Source: Geosiphon pyriformis
Taxonomy: Eukaryota; Glomeromycota; Glomeromycetes; Archaeosporales; Geosiphonaceae
Length of the DNA: 64,000 nt
NCBI GenBank assembly: GCA_016748015.1
Contig: JAAOMT010000303.1
Location: 190,257-254,256 of the forward strand
Direction: 5' to 3'
The translations under genes and the position numbers were made by a program. The first letter of the stretch is position 1; each line of letters starts with the position of its first letter. Of the stretch, positions 45,068 to 56,239 are shown piece by piece. Below the pieces are notes generated by a model. The model saw only the letters and a program-made list of their open reading frames with translations. It made no database searches and had not been told where the DNA came from.

Positions 45068-45797
45068 ATGCGCCTCATCACTCACAATATGCTTCAATGT
45101 CATGTGAAAGGTTGCAACACCAATAATTTCCCCCTAAATCTCTCAGAAGCCGAAGTTGAGATACAAGAAACGGAGTTCAACGCTCAGTTTTTGAGGAACA
45201 TGTTGCCGAAACTTGAATGGAGTGCTCTGGTACGAACGGCAGTTCAGGTTTGTACTTGTTTTGGATTTTTTGAATCGAGGCTAAAAAGGTCGACGAAAAT
45301 TGAGAAAACGAATATGGAAATGAACATGGTCGTTTTAAAAATTTTTATGTCGACAACTTGATAAAAATTTCGACTTTGTCACCAAACTGTAAATTCCTTA
45401 CAGCTAGGAATCACAAATCTTCCACAAGTTGTGCCCAACACAGCCGGCCAAGATCTCGAAGATCTTTTTCTCAGAAATCTTCACCATGTGTTGCTTGAGG
45501 TAAGGCCTATCAGTACAAATTGAAAATTTCTTTGAGCGCGTTCATTTTACTGATCTATAATTTTGAATTAATTGGTTTTTCTTGATCTAATCCAAATTTA
45601 TCCTTTCTTCCCCTTTTCGATTATATCTACCTAATTACTCATTATGATAAATTCTCTTATATTCATAATAATCTTTTCGCAACTTGACGTTAAAGACGCA
45701 TATTCAACAAGGGAAAATGACATGTCCAAATTGTTCTCATGTTTATCCCATCAAAGATGGTATACCCAACATGTTGTTGAATGAGAATGAAATATGA
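45068..45797 (+). CDS. TRM112: Multifunctional methyltransferase subunit TRM112
   Basis: Small zinc-binding partner that activates several methyltransferases (tRNA Trm9 and Trm11 types, eRF1 Mtq2 type, 18S rRNA Bud23 type) in cytosol and nucleus. Three exons: 45068-45247, 45404-45499, 45696-45797, with GT-AG introns of 156 and 196 bp, giving 125 aa, the usual family length. Features: MRLITHNMLQC start, Cys11 and Cys16, KLEWSALV, NLHHVLLE, Cys102 and Cys105 (CPNC), and the family-typical DGIPNMLLNE end. The zinc set C11/C16/C102/C105 is complete. The ATG at 45068 fits the conserved N-terminus. Undamaged, CpG-containing, unlike the flanking repeats. Confidence 0.95.
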
Positions 45798-46037
45798 TTT
45801 ATGGTATCATTTTTTACATTTAAACAATATAATGATCTTAACTAGCATGATATTTCAAAATTTTCTATACTACTGTATCCTACTACTTGCTAACCTTCCC
45901 TTACCCTATAGATTTTAACATAGAATAATAATTGATATAAATTGATATAAATTATTCTTATGGTAACAGAATAATGGTAAAATATTAAAAGCTAGGTTTT
46001 CAAAATCCTGAATTGTAGGTGCAGCGTTAAATGGGGT

Positions 46038-46574
46038 ATGTCAACGATTGAATGGCAAAACCTTCTTTACTGGTCACACAAGCAAGTTTTAAAGTATAGG
46101 CAAGGAAAGATCGCCACTAAGACATCTCCATCTGGGACTCTACGATATCTTTCCTTTTTCCAAACTACCCAAAATGCACCCACTACCACCTCTACCGAGA
46201 AAGGTTACCTCTATGCCAAGCAAAAGAAGGATCTCGGGCGACAAAAGCTCCTCCTTTGTCGGTATCTAACCTACAAACTTCTCAGCGATCTCGGCACAGT
46301 ACTTGAGACCCTATTAGAACGGGAAGGTCGCGAAGTGGTCTCAGAAGTTTTGATTACCCGTCGTGACCGTCTCTGCTGCTCTGTCTTCGACCTCCTCCAA
46401 TACCTCTTCCCTCCATTCTGCAGAACTCATGGTTCTCTTTGGCGAGGAAACCTCCAACGGGTACGAACTTTCTTACTATCAACACTGCCTTCGGGTGCAG
46501 AATACAAGGACGTCAAGACGAAAACCAGGGAAGGATTCAGGTGTATCCCAACCATCCTCAGAAGCAGCTTTTGA
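46038..46574 (+). CDS. Unidentified GC-richer ORF, 178 aa
   Basis: Open from an ATG at 46038 in a stretch clearly richer in G+C and CpG than its surroundings. Starts MSTIEWQNLLYWSHKQVL; basic, with a Leu-rich middle (KLLSDLGTVLETLLEREGRE). I recognise no domain. The other two forward frames are also partly open (46363-46605), so the true frame is uncertain. Downstream to about 46.72 kb the other frame continues with isolated stops (YYAKEAK-PYGKEKPEAYKN), which suggests a decayed larger gene or mobile-element sequence, possibly connected to the nuclease relic at 47.5 kb. Could be spurious. Confidence 0.3.
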   Translation: MSTIEWQNLLYWSHKQVLKYRQGKIATKTSPSGTLRYLSFFQTTQNAPTTTSTEKGYLYAKQKKDLGRQKLLLCRYLTYKLLSDLGTVLETLLEREGREVVSEVLITRRDRLCCSVFDLLQYLFPPFCRTHGSLWRGNLQRVRTFLLSTLPSGAEYKDVKTKTREGFRCIPTILRSSF

Positions 46575-46599
46575 AGTGAGGCATGGGGTTAGCGGGATA

Positions 46600-47514
46600 G
46601 TGTAATGGAGTGGAACGAAAGTGTTGTATTATGCTAAAGAAGCAAAATAGCCTTACGGAAAAGAAAAGCCTGAAGCCTATAAAAACGTCTTTTTCGGCAA
46701 CGAACCCATCGTCCAACTCGGCATGCTCTAAGAGGTTGCTTAGGTTTGGCTCCTGCTAATGTCACTGATGAAGCCATCGGCAGTACGAAAAGATATTATT
46801 AGACTTAATACAAAGCGACAACAAGGTGCGCCGTACATTATCTATCTTTCCAGTCACGTAAGTCATTGCATCACACTATAACGATTCCCGCTTAATACAA
46901 TGTAAAAATTTTAATTTAGGGCATGATAGATCCATATTATAATAAGGTAATGACTTTGTCTGTTTTTGTATCTACAGAGTTTGAAGATGAAAATAAAAGG
47001 TATGTGTGATGACTTTATGCAGTTGGCAATGTGACGGGTAGAATAAGTTCTCGGTATGGTAGTGCATCTCAGTCTGGGAGCTGATTGCCCCAAGGGTGGG
47101 GATTAAATCGGCATTTGCATGGAGACGTAATTATGATTATGTGATCACAAACATTCTGAAAAATGTAGTTACTACATTTGGAGGGGTGTAATTTCCTCCG
47201 GACTTGTTGGCTTAACTGAGGATAAACGAAGCTACTTATTCTGTCGGTTACTCCTAACTGTTCAATTTTATTATTGGAAATTATTGGCAAACATCTGCAT
47301 TGGATTCGAATCTAAGGTTTTGTTCCAACAATTTTTAACCACTTTTTAATCTTTATATGGTAAATCTCGGACATGGAAATCAATCCTGTGATATTTACAT
47401 GATTGGTTACAACGGCATATATTATTGACATGCCAATCGACAATCAACATGTAATGGAAAAAAAATAGAATTGCTTTTTTATAATAAGGATTAATGCGTT
47501 CTAGGGTTTTCCAC
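46600..47514. other. No clear gene; possible decayed N-terminal part of the nuclease element
   Basis: Mixed composition with CpG sites, no long frames. Small hairpins (ggaggggtgtaatttcctcc at about 47.18 kb). May hold the eroded N-terminal half of the Fanzor-like gene, but I cannot align it. Confidence 0.3.
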
Positions 47515-48227
47515 TTCGAAAAAATAAGTAACCTTATCTACATAAGATTACATCTGACAGCAAACTTATATATTTTGACAAACCAACGAATGGAAGTTTT
47601 CTTGCTATGAGACTTCAAGACAATTACGCAAAATCCAAACAGACAGCTTTACATGCAGTCTCTATTGATCCTGGCGTTCGCACACCTTTCATTTAATATT
47701 CCCTCGAAAGGCGGCAAAATAGGCTCCTGTTTCCTTGTGCAAGGATATGGATGATCTCGTTTCGAAAAAATTCTAACTGGTTGTCTCTACTCAAAAGTAT
47801 AAGAAACTTTGGACCCGGCAACTCAACAAAGCAGTCTCACACATACGACGAAGGATTGTGCATCTGCGGAATGATATCCGCAGAAAGAGGATCATATTTT
47901 CACTCGCAAGTTTAACGCAATTGTCATCCCGCCACTTGAGGTGACAGACATGACGAATCGTAAGGCGAGAAAAATTACGGTGGACACATTACCGTTTTCA
48001 TCAACCTCTGATCGTCAAGGCCGTATTGTCATCCAGAAATGAGGCTTATACTTCTCAGACTTGTAGCTGGTGTGGTAACATAAAAAAGCATGGGAGAGTC
48101 CTAATTGTACAATTGCCGGAATTGCAGGCTGTAATGAAAATGGCGTTCGAATATTTTCCACAGGGGATTGCTTGATGGAACCCTGAGGCTCACGCAGGAA
48201 ATAGTAAGCTTTCCTAATTGTAGCTAA
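47515..48227 (+). pseudogene. Fanzor/TnpB-like RuvC nuclease, broken C-terminal half
   Basis: TnpB and its eukaryotic relatives (Fanzor) are RNA-guided RuvC nucleases carried by transposons. Across three shifting frames one reads KLIYFDKPTNGSFLAM, then ALHAVSIDPGVRTPF (RuvC-I, Asp at 47667-47669), the helix region KLWTRQLNKAVSHIRRRIVH, FNAIVIPPLEVTDM (RuvC-II, Glu at 47938-47940), NRKARKITVDT, RWTHYRFHQPLIVKAVL, YTSQTCSWCGNIKKHG (first half of the zinc finger, Cys at 48062 and 48071), and a damaged second half with ENGVRIF in place of the RDxNGARN motif, then LLDGTLRLTQEI. Order and motifs fit the family closely. At least three frameshifts and several stops make it a pseudogene. The N-terminal half was not found. 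Confidence 0.85.
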
Positions 48228-48576
48228 TCAACTGTTAATAAAGTTCGTTTACTTTGATTTACTAGAAAATTGTTAAACCTCTTAGTGTCGCCAAAACTCT
48301 GGTTTTTGAGAAGTATCATCTAATATAAATACCATTAAATAAAAAATAATACTTTTAAATTGACATTTTTAGCAAAATAATGGCCAAGTAAAGAAATTAT
48401 CCAAAAAAAGGAATTGTAAATTGTTAAATAAGTTTTGTACAAAATTATAAGTTAATTTGTCTACTTATCTCAGGTTTGAATCATAAGAATATAAATATGA
48501 AAATGAACATCTAGACCATCAATGTTTTCTAAGTTCTATCACATTCGTTTCTCCAATCCTAATACAACCCTCTCCT
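48228..48576. other. Intergenic, 3' flanks of the nuclease relic and CPR
   Basis: AT-rich, no frames. It is the downstream region of the minus-strand CPR gene; a poly(A)-signal-like aataaa was not clearly placed. No candidate guide-RNA structure could be assigned by eye. Confidence 0.5.
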
Positions 48577-51309
48577 CTAGCTCCAGACATCTTCCAGATA
48601 TTTTCCTTGGTTCCTCAGGTCTTTGACAAAAGAAGTGGCACGAGCTTCGGCCATTTTTCCATGGTTTTGAGCAATCTGAACAAGCGTTTCATTTACGTCC
48701 CGAGCCATGCTTTTGGCATCACTGTCAAAGAGAACATTTAGAAATACGCTCAATTGAACAAACGACTTTAGCAAGAGAGGTTCATAGTTACCCGCATACG
48801 TAGAAATATGCTCCATGGTTGTAAATTAGATCCCAAATGTATTCTGCATTTTCGAGAAGACGATGCTGAACATATACTTTTTTATCCTAGGATTTGAAGA
48901 TTTTCATCAGTTTCTGGCAATGTTTGGTAACAAGGAATCTCAAAATATTGAAATACCTGTTCTCTTGAAAATGCGGTGATCAATTTCCCTTTTTCACCAA
49001 GTGTGGCAAAGAGCTCCTTTAATTCTTCTGAATATAAAAAATCTTCATTTGATTTTCTACATCCAAAAAATAATACTGTATCGCCAACTTTTTCCCCTTC
49101 TGATTTAAATTTTGCACGCTCGAGCACAAACCCTCTAAATGGTGCCACACCAGTACCAGGACCAACCATGATAACAGGTGTTTCAAGATCATGAGGCAAT
49201 TTGAAGTTGTTGTGTCGAACATGTAATGCCAGCTTGATTGTATTGGTTGACTCGTCATGTAACTTGTTACGTGGTCCTGAATACAGGTAATAAGGTGCTT
49301 TGTTAGGGTGTTCAATATTTTCGAGTTTACGATGAACCTGTAATAAGTAGTTTGTTGCGAGTCCGTAAACAGTTTTTGTGGGTGTAGTGTGAGGATTATA
49401 CTTTAGAACTGAAGCAGTAATATGAATAGCGGTGGGTGTGACTTTGGGGGTACTAGAAATCGAGTAATAACGACATTGTAATCTTGGTAAAGTTTCAATG
49501 ATTAAATCAAGAGGAATAGCTTCTAAGGGTTTTTCGTTTTGGGAGACGGATTCGAGCAATTCGCCAAGGGTCAAGTGAGCATCAACTACTTGAATCCGAT
49601 AAGCCTCCTTATCTTCGCCTAAAGTTGTCAGCTTGGCTTTGCTTTCTTGCGTTGGCATGTAATTAGCAAGAGTGGCAATGAATTGACGCGAGGCTGGTGC
49701 GTGAATATCCAAATAATTTCGGAAAATTGTTGCGTAGGTTGTAGGAACGGGGAAAGGGTATTTCTTCGATGCTAAAGCTAAATGAGCAAGAAATGGATGT
49801 TACAATCACTATTTTAAATGTATCGGAGTGAATAAGCATTTATAGAGCTTCCAGACTTACGATCCGTGTTTTCGATCATAACTACTTGATCCTTCTTTTC
49901 CGAAAGACCTAGAACCTTGAGCAATTTATATACATCTTGCTCAGGGTTCATGGGCCAAATAGCAACATGATCACCAGATTCGTAGGTAAGACCGGAACCA
50001 GTAATATCAAGCTCCATGTGAACACAATTACGATCAAGAACATTGAAAAGTTCGCGAGAATGACGAATAAATGCCGGATATGGGTGCTTGGCATCATAAT
50101 TAGGACGCCTGGAAAACAGAGGAGTAGTGTGAAATTTGAATTATTTGCATTCCTAGATCAGAAAAGTTTACACTTACGTTCCATTGATCGTGATAGCTTT
50201 CTCGTTGAGCTCCCCATAGAACACCTTGTCTTCATCATAAACCTCCAATTCCTTGATAGAATAGGTGGCAATGTGTCTTCTGGTTTATCAGATTAGGAAA
50301 TAAGCCAAGATATCCCTCCTTATGGTAACTATGGTCAAATTAAGTTGGGAATGACTTACCCATTATGCAGTGCATTTTGATCAATATTCATTGCTTCACA
50401 GACGGCCTTCCACATCCCCTCTTTCCAACCGAGGAAATCTTCCTCTAGACTCCCATCATCATCCCCTTCTCCCTTCTCGGCAACTCTTGTTGCTCCCAGT
50501 TCTGATAATCTAGTGTCGACTTTTCTTCCAACAGCATTAAAATGTTCATAGGTTTTATTTCCCAAGGCAAAAACAACATATCTTAAGGATGATAACGGAT
50601 TTTCATCTGCCTGAATGTTATTAGAGAATTCAGGTGATTCCGATATCATAAGCTCCCAAAATTCTACGGCATCATCAGTCGGCTCACCTTCACCTATTTT
50701 AAAACGGATAAATCAAATTCACGTCACCTAAAAAATACTTTTATTGGAATTTTATTTGTGGGGACTTCTTCAATTACCGTAGGTGGCCAATAAAAAAAAT
50801 GCCATACAGTCTTCAGGAAATTGATCCAGTAACTCCATATCACAGTCTTCAAGGTTGACTGTCATAGTTTTAAGCCCAAAACGTTGTTGTCCTTCCTTTG
50901 CTAACCGCGAGGCATAATCTTCAGCAGTCCCTGTTTGGGAACCGTAAAAAAACACAGCATTCTTATCCTTGACGAGATCAATTTTAGAAGTTGATAAAAT
51001 AACGCGTGAAATTACTTTGACTTGCATTAACAGCAACGCATAAGAGTATATCATTGTCTCTGTTATGAGTAGACTCACCTGTTCCTTCATCTTTTGGATG
51101 AAGTCTTTATTTTTCTTTTTAGTCATTGACTTTACAGAGGTTGCAGGTGGGGATGTCTTTTCCTCGCCTCCGAAAATATAAGCTCTGTAGAAATAAAGTG
51201 CCCCTAAAATGCCCACTACAAGTAGAATTATGATGTCGAAAATATCAACCAGGGCCTCTTCCCGTTGTTGTGCGCCCAGCATTGGATCACTTGAAAAATT
51301 TTCGGCCAT
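48577..51309 (-). CDS. NADPH-cytochrome P450 reductase
   Basis: Membrane flavoprotein of the ER that passes electrons from NADPH through FAD and FMN to cytochromes P450 (e.g. in ergosterol synthesis). Eight exons on the minus strand: 51309-51079, 50967-50778, 50693-50360, 50279-50178, 50108-49861, 49771-48957, 48886-48792, 48721-48577; seven GT-AG introns of 69-111 bp. The sum is 2160 nt, 719 aa, close to the family's about 700. Membrane anchor at residues 23-41; FMN site FFYGSQTGTAEDYA at about 83-96; FAD motif RYYS at 469-472; NADPH motif GPGTGVAPFRG from 572; CRKSNEDFLY; terminal DVWS with the FAD-shielding Trp718. The start is the ATG at 51309; the open frame extends two codons further without another ATG. 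No lesions. Symbol in yeast: NCP1. Confidence 0.95.
50968..51078 (-). other. In-frame 111-nt intron 1 of the CPR gene
   Basis: GT (51078) to AG (50968) with a GTGAGT donor. Length divisible by three and no in-frame stop, so the exon frame reads straight through. Splicing joins MKEQ to DKNAVFF, matching family spacing between anchor and FMN domain. Retention would add 37 residues there. Confidence 0.7.
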
Positions 51310-52365
51310 TCCCAAGTTATTTACGAAAACTCCGCTATTATAGAGTCGAAATGATAAAAATTTTCGTAATTCCCAGAATTAAAATAGGTTTATGTGATTA
51401 TCGAAGATTAGGTAAAGTTTATCAATAAACCATCCAAACAATATTCTTTTTGGGATCGGATGAAGAAATAATTTATGCTTCTTTGAACAAAATATTTACA
51501 AATGGTTTGGTTTTGGTATTAACTCATCAGATCAATTAAAAATTTTAAATTAAGAAAGCCTTTTAGATCGTTATTTTTGATTATAATATTAAATTTCAAA
51601 TAATTAATTAATATATCATATTACTATACAAAAAAATTCATATTTAAAACCTTATTTTAAAATATTATAATATAAGTTAAAACAAAAAAATAATTTTGTT
51701 AATAGTTAATAATATAATGTTTTTTTTATTCAATTTAATGAGTGTAACCCAACCACATAATGTTAATTACAATAATTTTTTTATGCTTATTAAATGTAGT
51801 TTAATTATTATCTATATACATAAATCATATATATGTTTAAAATAGATGCACTTTATACACTTTTTATATGTGACCAGTTACTTAAGTTAATTAAAACTAC
51901 CCTTTTTTAGCAAATCTAAACCCTAAATTATAACAGATTTTCCAAAATCCTTGTTTAAATTTGGTTAAAATTTAATATTATAAGTACTATCATTAGTTAA
52001 AATTTAATATTATAAGTACTATCATTAGTTAAAATTTAATCCAAATTTATTTCTTAATTATTATAATTAGATTATACAATATTTAATTATTTAACAATAT
52101 AAATTTTACATTTATCTTAAAAAATAGTGTTAAAATTCAAAATAATATTATCTAAAATATGTATATAAAAAGTTTTTTTTATAAAAAGAATTTTACAATT
52201 AAAATAAATACTATTTATTAAACCAAATATTTTTTTTTTAAATTATATTTAATAAAACTAAAAAAAATTTAAAATAAAAATTGGCTATTTTTATAAACAC
52301 AATAATCAAAAAATAAAATTATTATTAATATTAAAAATTAAAAAACAAAAATAATTTTTAATTAT
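51310..52365. other. Upstream region of CPR, AT-rich spacer
   Basis: 5' flank of CPR followed by very AT-rich sequence up to LTR E1a. Holds the 32-bp tandem repeat at 51966-52040. No frames, no recognisable promoter element. Confidence 0.6.
51966..52040. repeat. 32-bp tandem repeat, 2.3 copies
   Basis: Two perfect copies (51966-51997, 51998-52029) of a 32-bp unit beginning taaaatttaatattataagt, plus 11 bp of a third. Perfect identity in decayed surroundings implies a recent duplication. Confidence 0.9.
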
Positions 52366-52958
52366 TATTATATATTAAAATAACAAGTTAACAGATAGCA
52401 AAATAAAACAGAATTATATAATAATAAATTTAATAAAAAAAAATTCAACTTTAAAGAGTGTATTAAATTATTATGAATTCAATATATAAGATTTGTCTTA
52501 TAAATATCTTAGTTACTATTTTTTTCAAAAATAATAAAAAAATCCAAAAATCCAAAAATAATTTATATTGTTAATAAAAAATAATACATTAATATAATTC
52601 TATGTTTTATATTATTACTTTTAAAATTCAATATTAAATATTAATTATACTTTTTAGTAATATATATTTAATAATCTTTAAGACTAATAATTATAAATAA
52701 ATATTAACAAATAATTTTTTATTCACAAATGTTTAAATACCTAAAAAAATTAAGAAAAAAAAATAAGCAAATTGAAAAAAATTGAATATTTAAAAATACA
52801 TTACTTATATAATTATTTAAAATAATTAACAATCAAATTAATAATTAAATTAATAATTAGGTTATTAATTACTTTTTAAAAATGAAGTAGCTAATTATAT
52901 AGTATTAATAATTAATATATATAATAATTAATAAAAACTATGATTTTTAATCATAATA
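52366..52958 (-). repeat. E1a LTR (593 bp), heavily AT-converted
   Basis: Aligns with 56511-57177: taacaagttaacagatagcaaaa, attcaactttaaagagtgta and gaattcaatatataag blocks match E2's LTR. Ends cataata for tataaca. Confidence 0.75.
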
Positions 52959-53239
52959 TTATCTTTTTTAAAAAGATTAAGCTCTAACAAAATTAAATTA
53001 TTTATAAAATATTCTAATTATAAAGTTTTATTTAACTTAAAACTAACTGGTTTAATAAAGTTTTTTATTAATAAGATATATAAAATTTAAAGTAAAATAA
53101 ATTTTGTATTTAAAAAATTAAATTTTCGTATAAAAGTTTTAGTTTTTTAACAATAGTTAAAACTCTTGAAATATTTAATTATATATAATTTAAAATTTTC
53201 ACTTATATTTTTAAAGTTGTTTTTTTAAGAGCTTTATAT
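52959..53239 (-). pseudogene. E1a ORF3 relic, truncated by E1b
   Basis: Aligns with E2 57178-57440 (aaagattaagctctaacaaaa versus aaagattaagctccagcaaaa; the aactggtttaataaag block). Coding capacity gone. Confidence 0.65.
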
Positions 53240-54211
53240 TATTATTAGCTAAAATTTAAAATATTAATTAACATAAAATTATTTTTATAATTTCTATTAC
53301 TAATTAAAATATATTATTGTTTTAATTTATTACTTATTATTTTATTAAATTATTCGAATTATTATTTAATTAATAATTCAATTTATACAGAACACAAATA
53401 AAACCAAATTATAATAATCAGATTATATACTATACTAAATTATATAACATTCAAAATTTACTAAAATATTTAATAATTTAACAAAATATTTAACAGTTTA
53501 TTAAAATAGTTTATAATTTACAAAAATAACTTATGTTTAACAAAATATATTTTTAGTTCATTAAAATATTAGAAAAAAAAATACTAAATTATAAAATAAT
53601 ATTATAACAAGTTGTATAAAAAAAAGCTTTTTTCTTTAAATAATATATGTTTTACTAAATATCTTAATTAAAATCATCTTTTGTACAAATCTATTCAAAT
53701 AAAACATTATTTTGAAAAACATAAAAATTTTTAATTATTATTATTCAAAATTAATATTTTGAAAATAATTAGCTATTAATTTATGTAATTATTAGTAATT
53801 TTAGGTTTAGATCTAAAGCAACTTTGCTAACATATTTTTTATTTTTTTTCTTTTAGTTTATTTTTTTTATTTTTTTATTTTTATTTTCTTTATATTATTA
53901 AGTAGTTTATAGTCAAAATTTTTTCTAAAAGAATTTACTTTTACAGCAAAATAACTACATATTATTAAAAAGCTTACAAATGTAATTTTTTTGTAAAAAA
54001 ATTGATTTTTATCACAATATAACTATATAAATAATTGACATAAAATTGGCCATTTTATTATAAATTCAATAGCAATACAATTTAAAGTATAAAAAAATAC
54101 TTTGAAAAAAGAATTAACTTATTAAAAATTTATTAATTTCTATTAATAGCAAAATTAACAGCAAAATAATATTAACAACATTAAAAAAAATGTAGAAAAT
54201 TTCTGATAACA
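53240..54211 (+). repeat. E1b 5' LTR (972 bp)
   Basis: Reverse-complement match to B's LTR: tattattagctaaaattta start, the ataacaagttgtataaaaaa block (53.60 kb) and ctgataaca end. The aaatttcggcgaattt array region is reduced to tttaacaaaatatt-like repeats (53.45-53.58 kb) with all CpG lost. Confidence 0.75.
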
Positions 54212-54230
54212 TTTGGTGCTTTCTTAAAAA
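54212..54230 (+). other. E1b primer-binding-site region
   Basis: tttggtgctttctta directly after the LTR, equivalent to B's tttggtgttctctca. Confidence 0.5.
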
Positions 54231-54329
54231 TAAAATAATAACAATTAAATTAAAGTAATAACTGTATTTAACATAATAATTTTAAAATATTATCAGTTAA
54301 TTTATATTCATTGTAAACAATGATTTAAA

Positions 54330-55740
54330 ATCTGAAATAAAATTACAGCTTTTAAGAAAACACTTTTTTAATATATTAAAAATCGAATCAATAAATATCT
54401 TTTTGAAAATTACAATATTACAGAAGTTAAAAAAAATCTGCTTGAAAACTTAATTTACTACTTAAATAAAAACCTAAAAACTATTAGTACAAATGCTTAT
54501 ATTACTAATTTTGAAGAACTTAACTATAATATTATCAAGTTTTGTAAAAAAAATATCTTGCCAACTCACAATTTATTTTTGAACTTGAATCTAAATCTAA
54601 AACTAGTAGTAAAAATAAAACAAAAAACACTAAATCAGTTTATATAATACTTAATACACCAAAAACAATCTTTTAATATTTGAAAATATTTAAACAAAAA
54701 ACTAATGCCAAACTATTACTTTTAATCACACTTTTTCTAGTTTCACTTACTTAAACACAAATATTAAACTTATTATTTAACCAATTTTCAAGACCAAAAA
54801 ATTTTACCAAAAACCTTATTTAGTAGTTAAAACTAATCTATACTAGTATTAACTTTTTTAATTATTTAGCCAAAAACCAAAATAAATATTCAAAAACTCT
54901 AGCCAACAAAGAAAATTTTTTTGAATTCATTGAAAAAAAAAAAAAAAAAAAAAAAAAAACTATGAACAATAAAAAAAAAAATAATAAAAAAATAACTACT
55001 GTTTATATTGCAAAAATTCCTGAGTTTTTTAAAAAAAACACTAAAACCAGTTCTTAAAAATGGCTTAATCAAGTTATTAAAGCAAAAAATACAAATAGAT
55101 AGAATACAGCAAAAATATTATGAACTATTTTTTATTTTTTTAAAGAAATTACAGACAAATAATTCAAAAATTTGGTTACTTTTTTTGTAGATTGGCCAGT
55201 CTTTAAAACTGCTTTTCTTAAACAATTTACAGACAACAATACTTTAATTACTCTTTAAAATTATTTCCAAAATATTAAGCAGAAATTATTTAAATCTGTT
55301 ATAATTTATATAAGAAAGTTTAACAAACTTTTCAGAAAAATTTGACAATTAAAAACCAATGCTTACTATTTTAATGCTTAAGTTTTAGATCAATTTATTG
55401 TTGATCTAAAGAATAAATTAATCAAGAAAGTTTATCTATATGTTTTAACAAATTTAATTACTGCTATTTAATATATTAAAAACTATAAAATAACTATAAA
55501 AAAAGCAAACTGCACTAAATTTGTTAATTTAGCTATTGAAAAAACCACTTAACAATTAAAAAAAATCAACTAACTTACTAAGAAAGTTAAAACAAACTTT
55601 GCTAATTAACAATAAAAATATTTACTTCAACAAAAAAACCAAAGAAACTTTTTATTATTTAATAACAACCAATAATTAAATTATTATTATTGTAAAATTT
55701 CTGAATATTGAAAACATGATTGCAGAAAAATATAAAAAAC
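54330..55740 (+). pseudogene. E1b gag, degenerate
   Basis: Reads INKYLFENYNITEVKKNLLE, NFEELNYNIIKFCKKNI, IPEFFKKNTKTS, FKTAFLKQFTDNNTLITL, YFNA-VLDQFIVDLKNKLIK and KKANCTKFVNLAIEKTT, each aligning with B gag. The knuckle at 55684-55723 reads YYCKISEY-KHDC with Cys and His lost to Tyr. A 27-base A run at 54933-54959 replaces the acidic Glu-rich tract of B. Confidence 0.75.
54933..54959 (+). repeat. Poly(A) run, 27 bases
   Basis: Lies where B gag encodes ENEKE-type Glu codons (18.8 kb), so it is explained by conversion of GAA/GAG codons to AAA plus slippage rather than a retroposed tail. Confidence 0.7.
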
Positions 55741-56239
55741 CAGCAAAAACAGAATAATTAACATTATTTTTTACTATAACAGCAATTTTATAATCTATTA
55801 TTATCTATTTATTATTTATTAAAATTTTAATCTAATTATTATCAATTTGTTCTATTACAACAATAGTATTATTAATTACTTTTAATTTAAAATTATTAAT
55901 TATTAGCAAAAAAGTTGGTTCAAACCAATCAATTTATATTACAAAACTGTTTTAATTAAACAATAACAGATTTGGTTTTAATAATTAATTGGTATTTTAC
56001 AACAATAATCAACAGCTATTCAGACATTTTTACATTCAATTCAATTATTTTACAATGCCAAAAAATCAAAATTTTTATTATACTATATTTTTAGAAAATA
56101 AAATTACAATACAATAGCAAAACTTTTTTTTAAATAATATCACAATTCTATTAACAAAAATAACCAAAAATGTAAATATCTTAAACATCTTTTTATTTAA
56201 ATTTAAAGCTAACAAATCATATTTTTTACTTAGCAATAC

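Larger units (their letters stand above)
52366..53239 (-). mobile_element. Element E1a (E2 family), 3' end only
   Basis: LTR 52366-52958 followed by an ORF3 relic, cut at 53239 by E1b. Aligns with 56511-57460 of E2 with nearly every difference being G to A or C to T. The rest of E1a lies beyond the window. Confidence 0.75.

Noticed and set aside
46911-47290. Small minus-strand ORFs between TRM112 and CPR
   Set aside because: Short, low-complexity, overlapping the presumed nuclease element and without similarity to anything recognised.
51310-51315. Longer CPR start two codons upstream (reading MGM)
   Set aside because: The first codon there is TTG; the ATG at 51309 is the first real start in frame.
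54933-54959. Poly(A) tail marking a retroposed gene or LINE end
   Set aside because: It lies inside gag of E1b at the position of a Glu-rich tract in B and lacks a target duplication.
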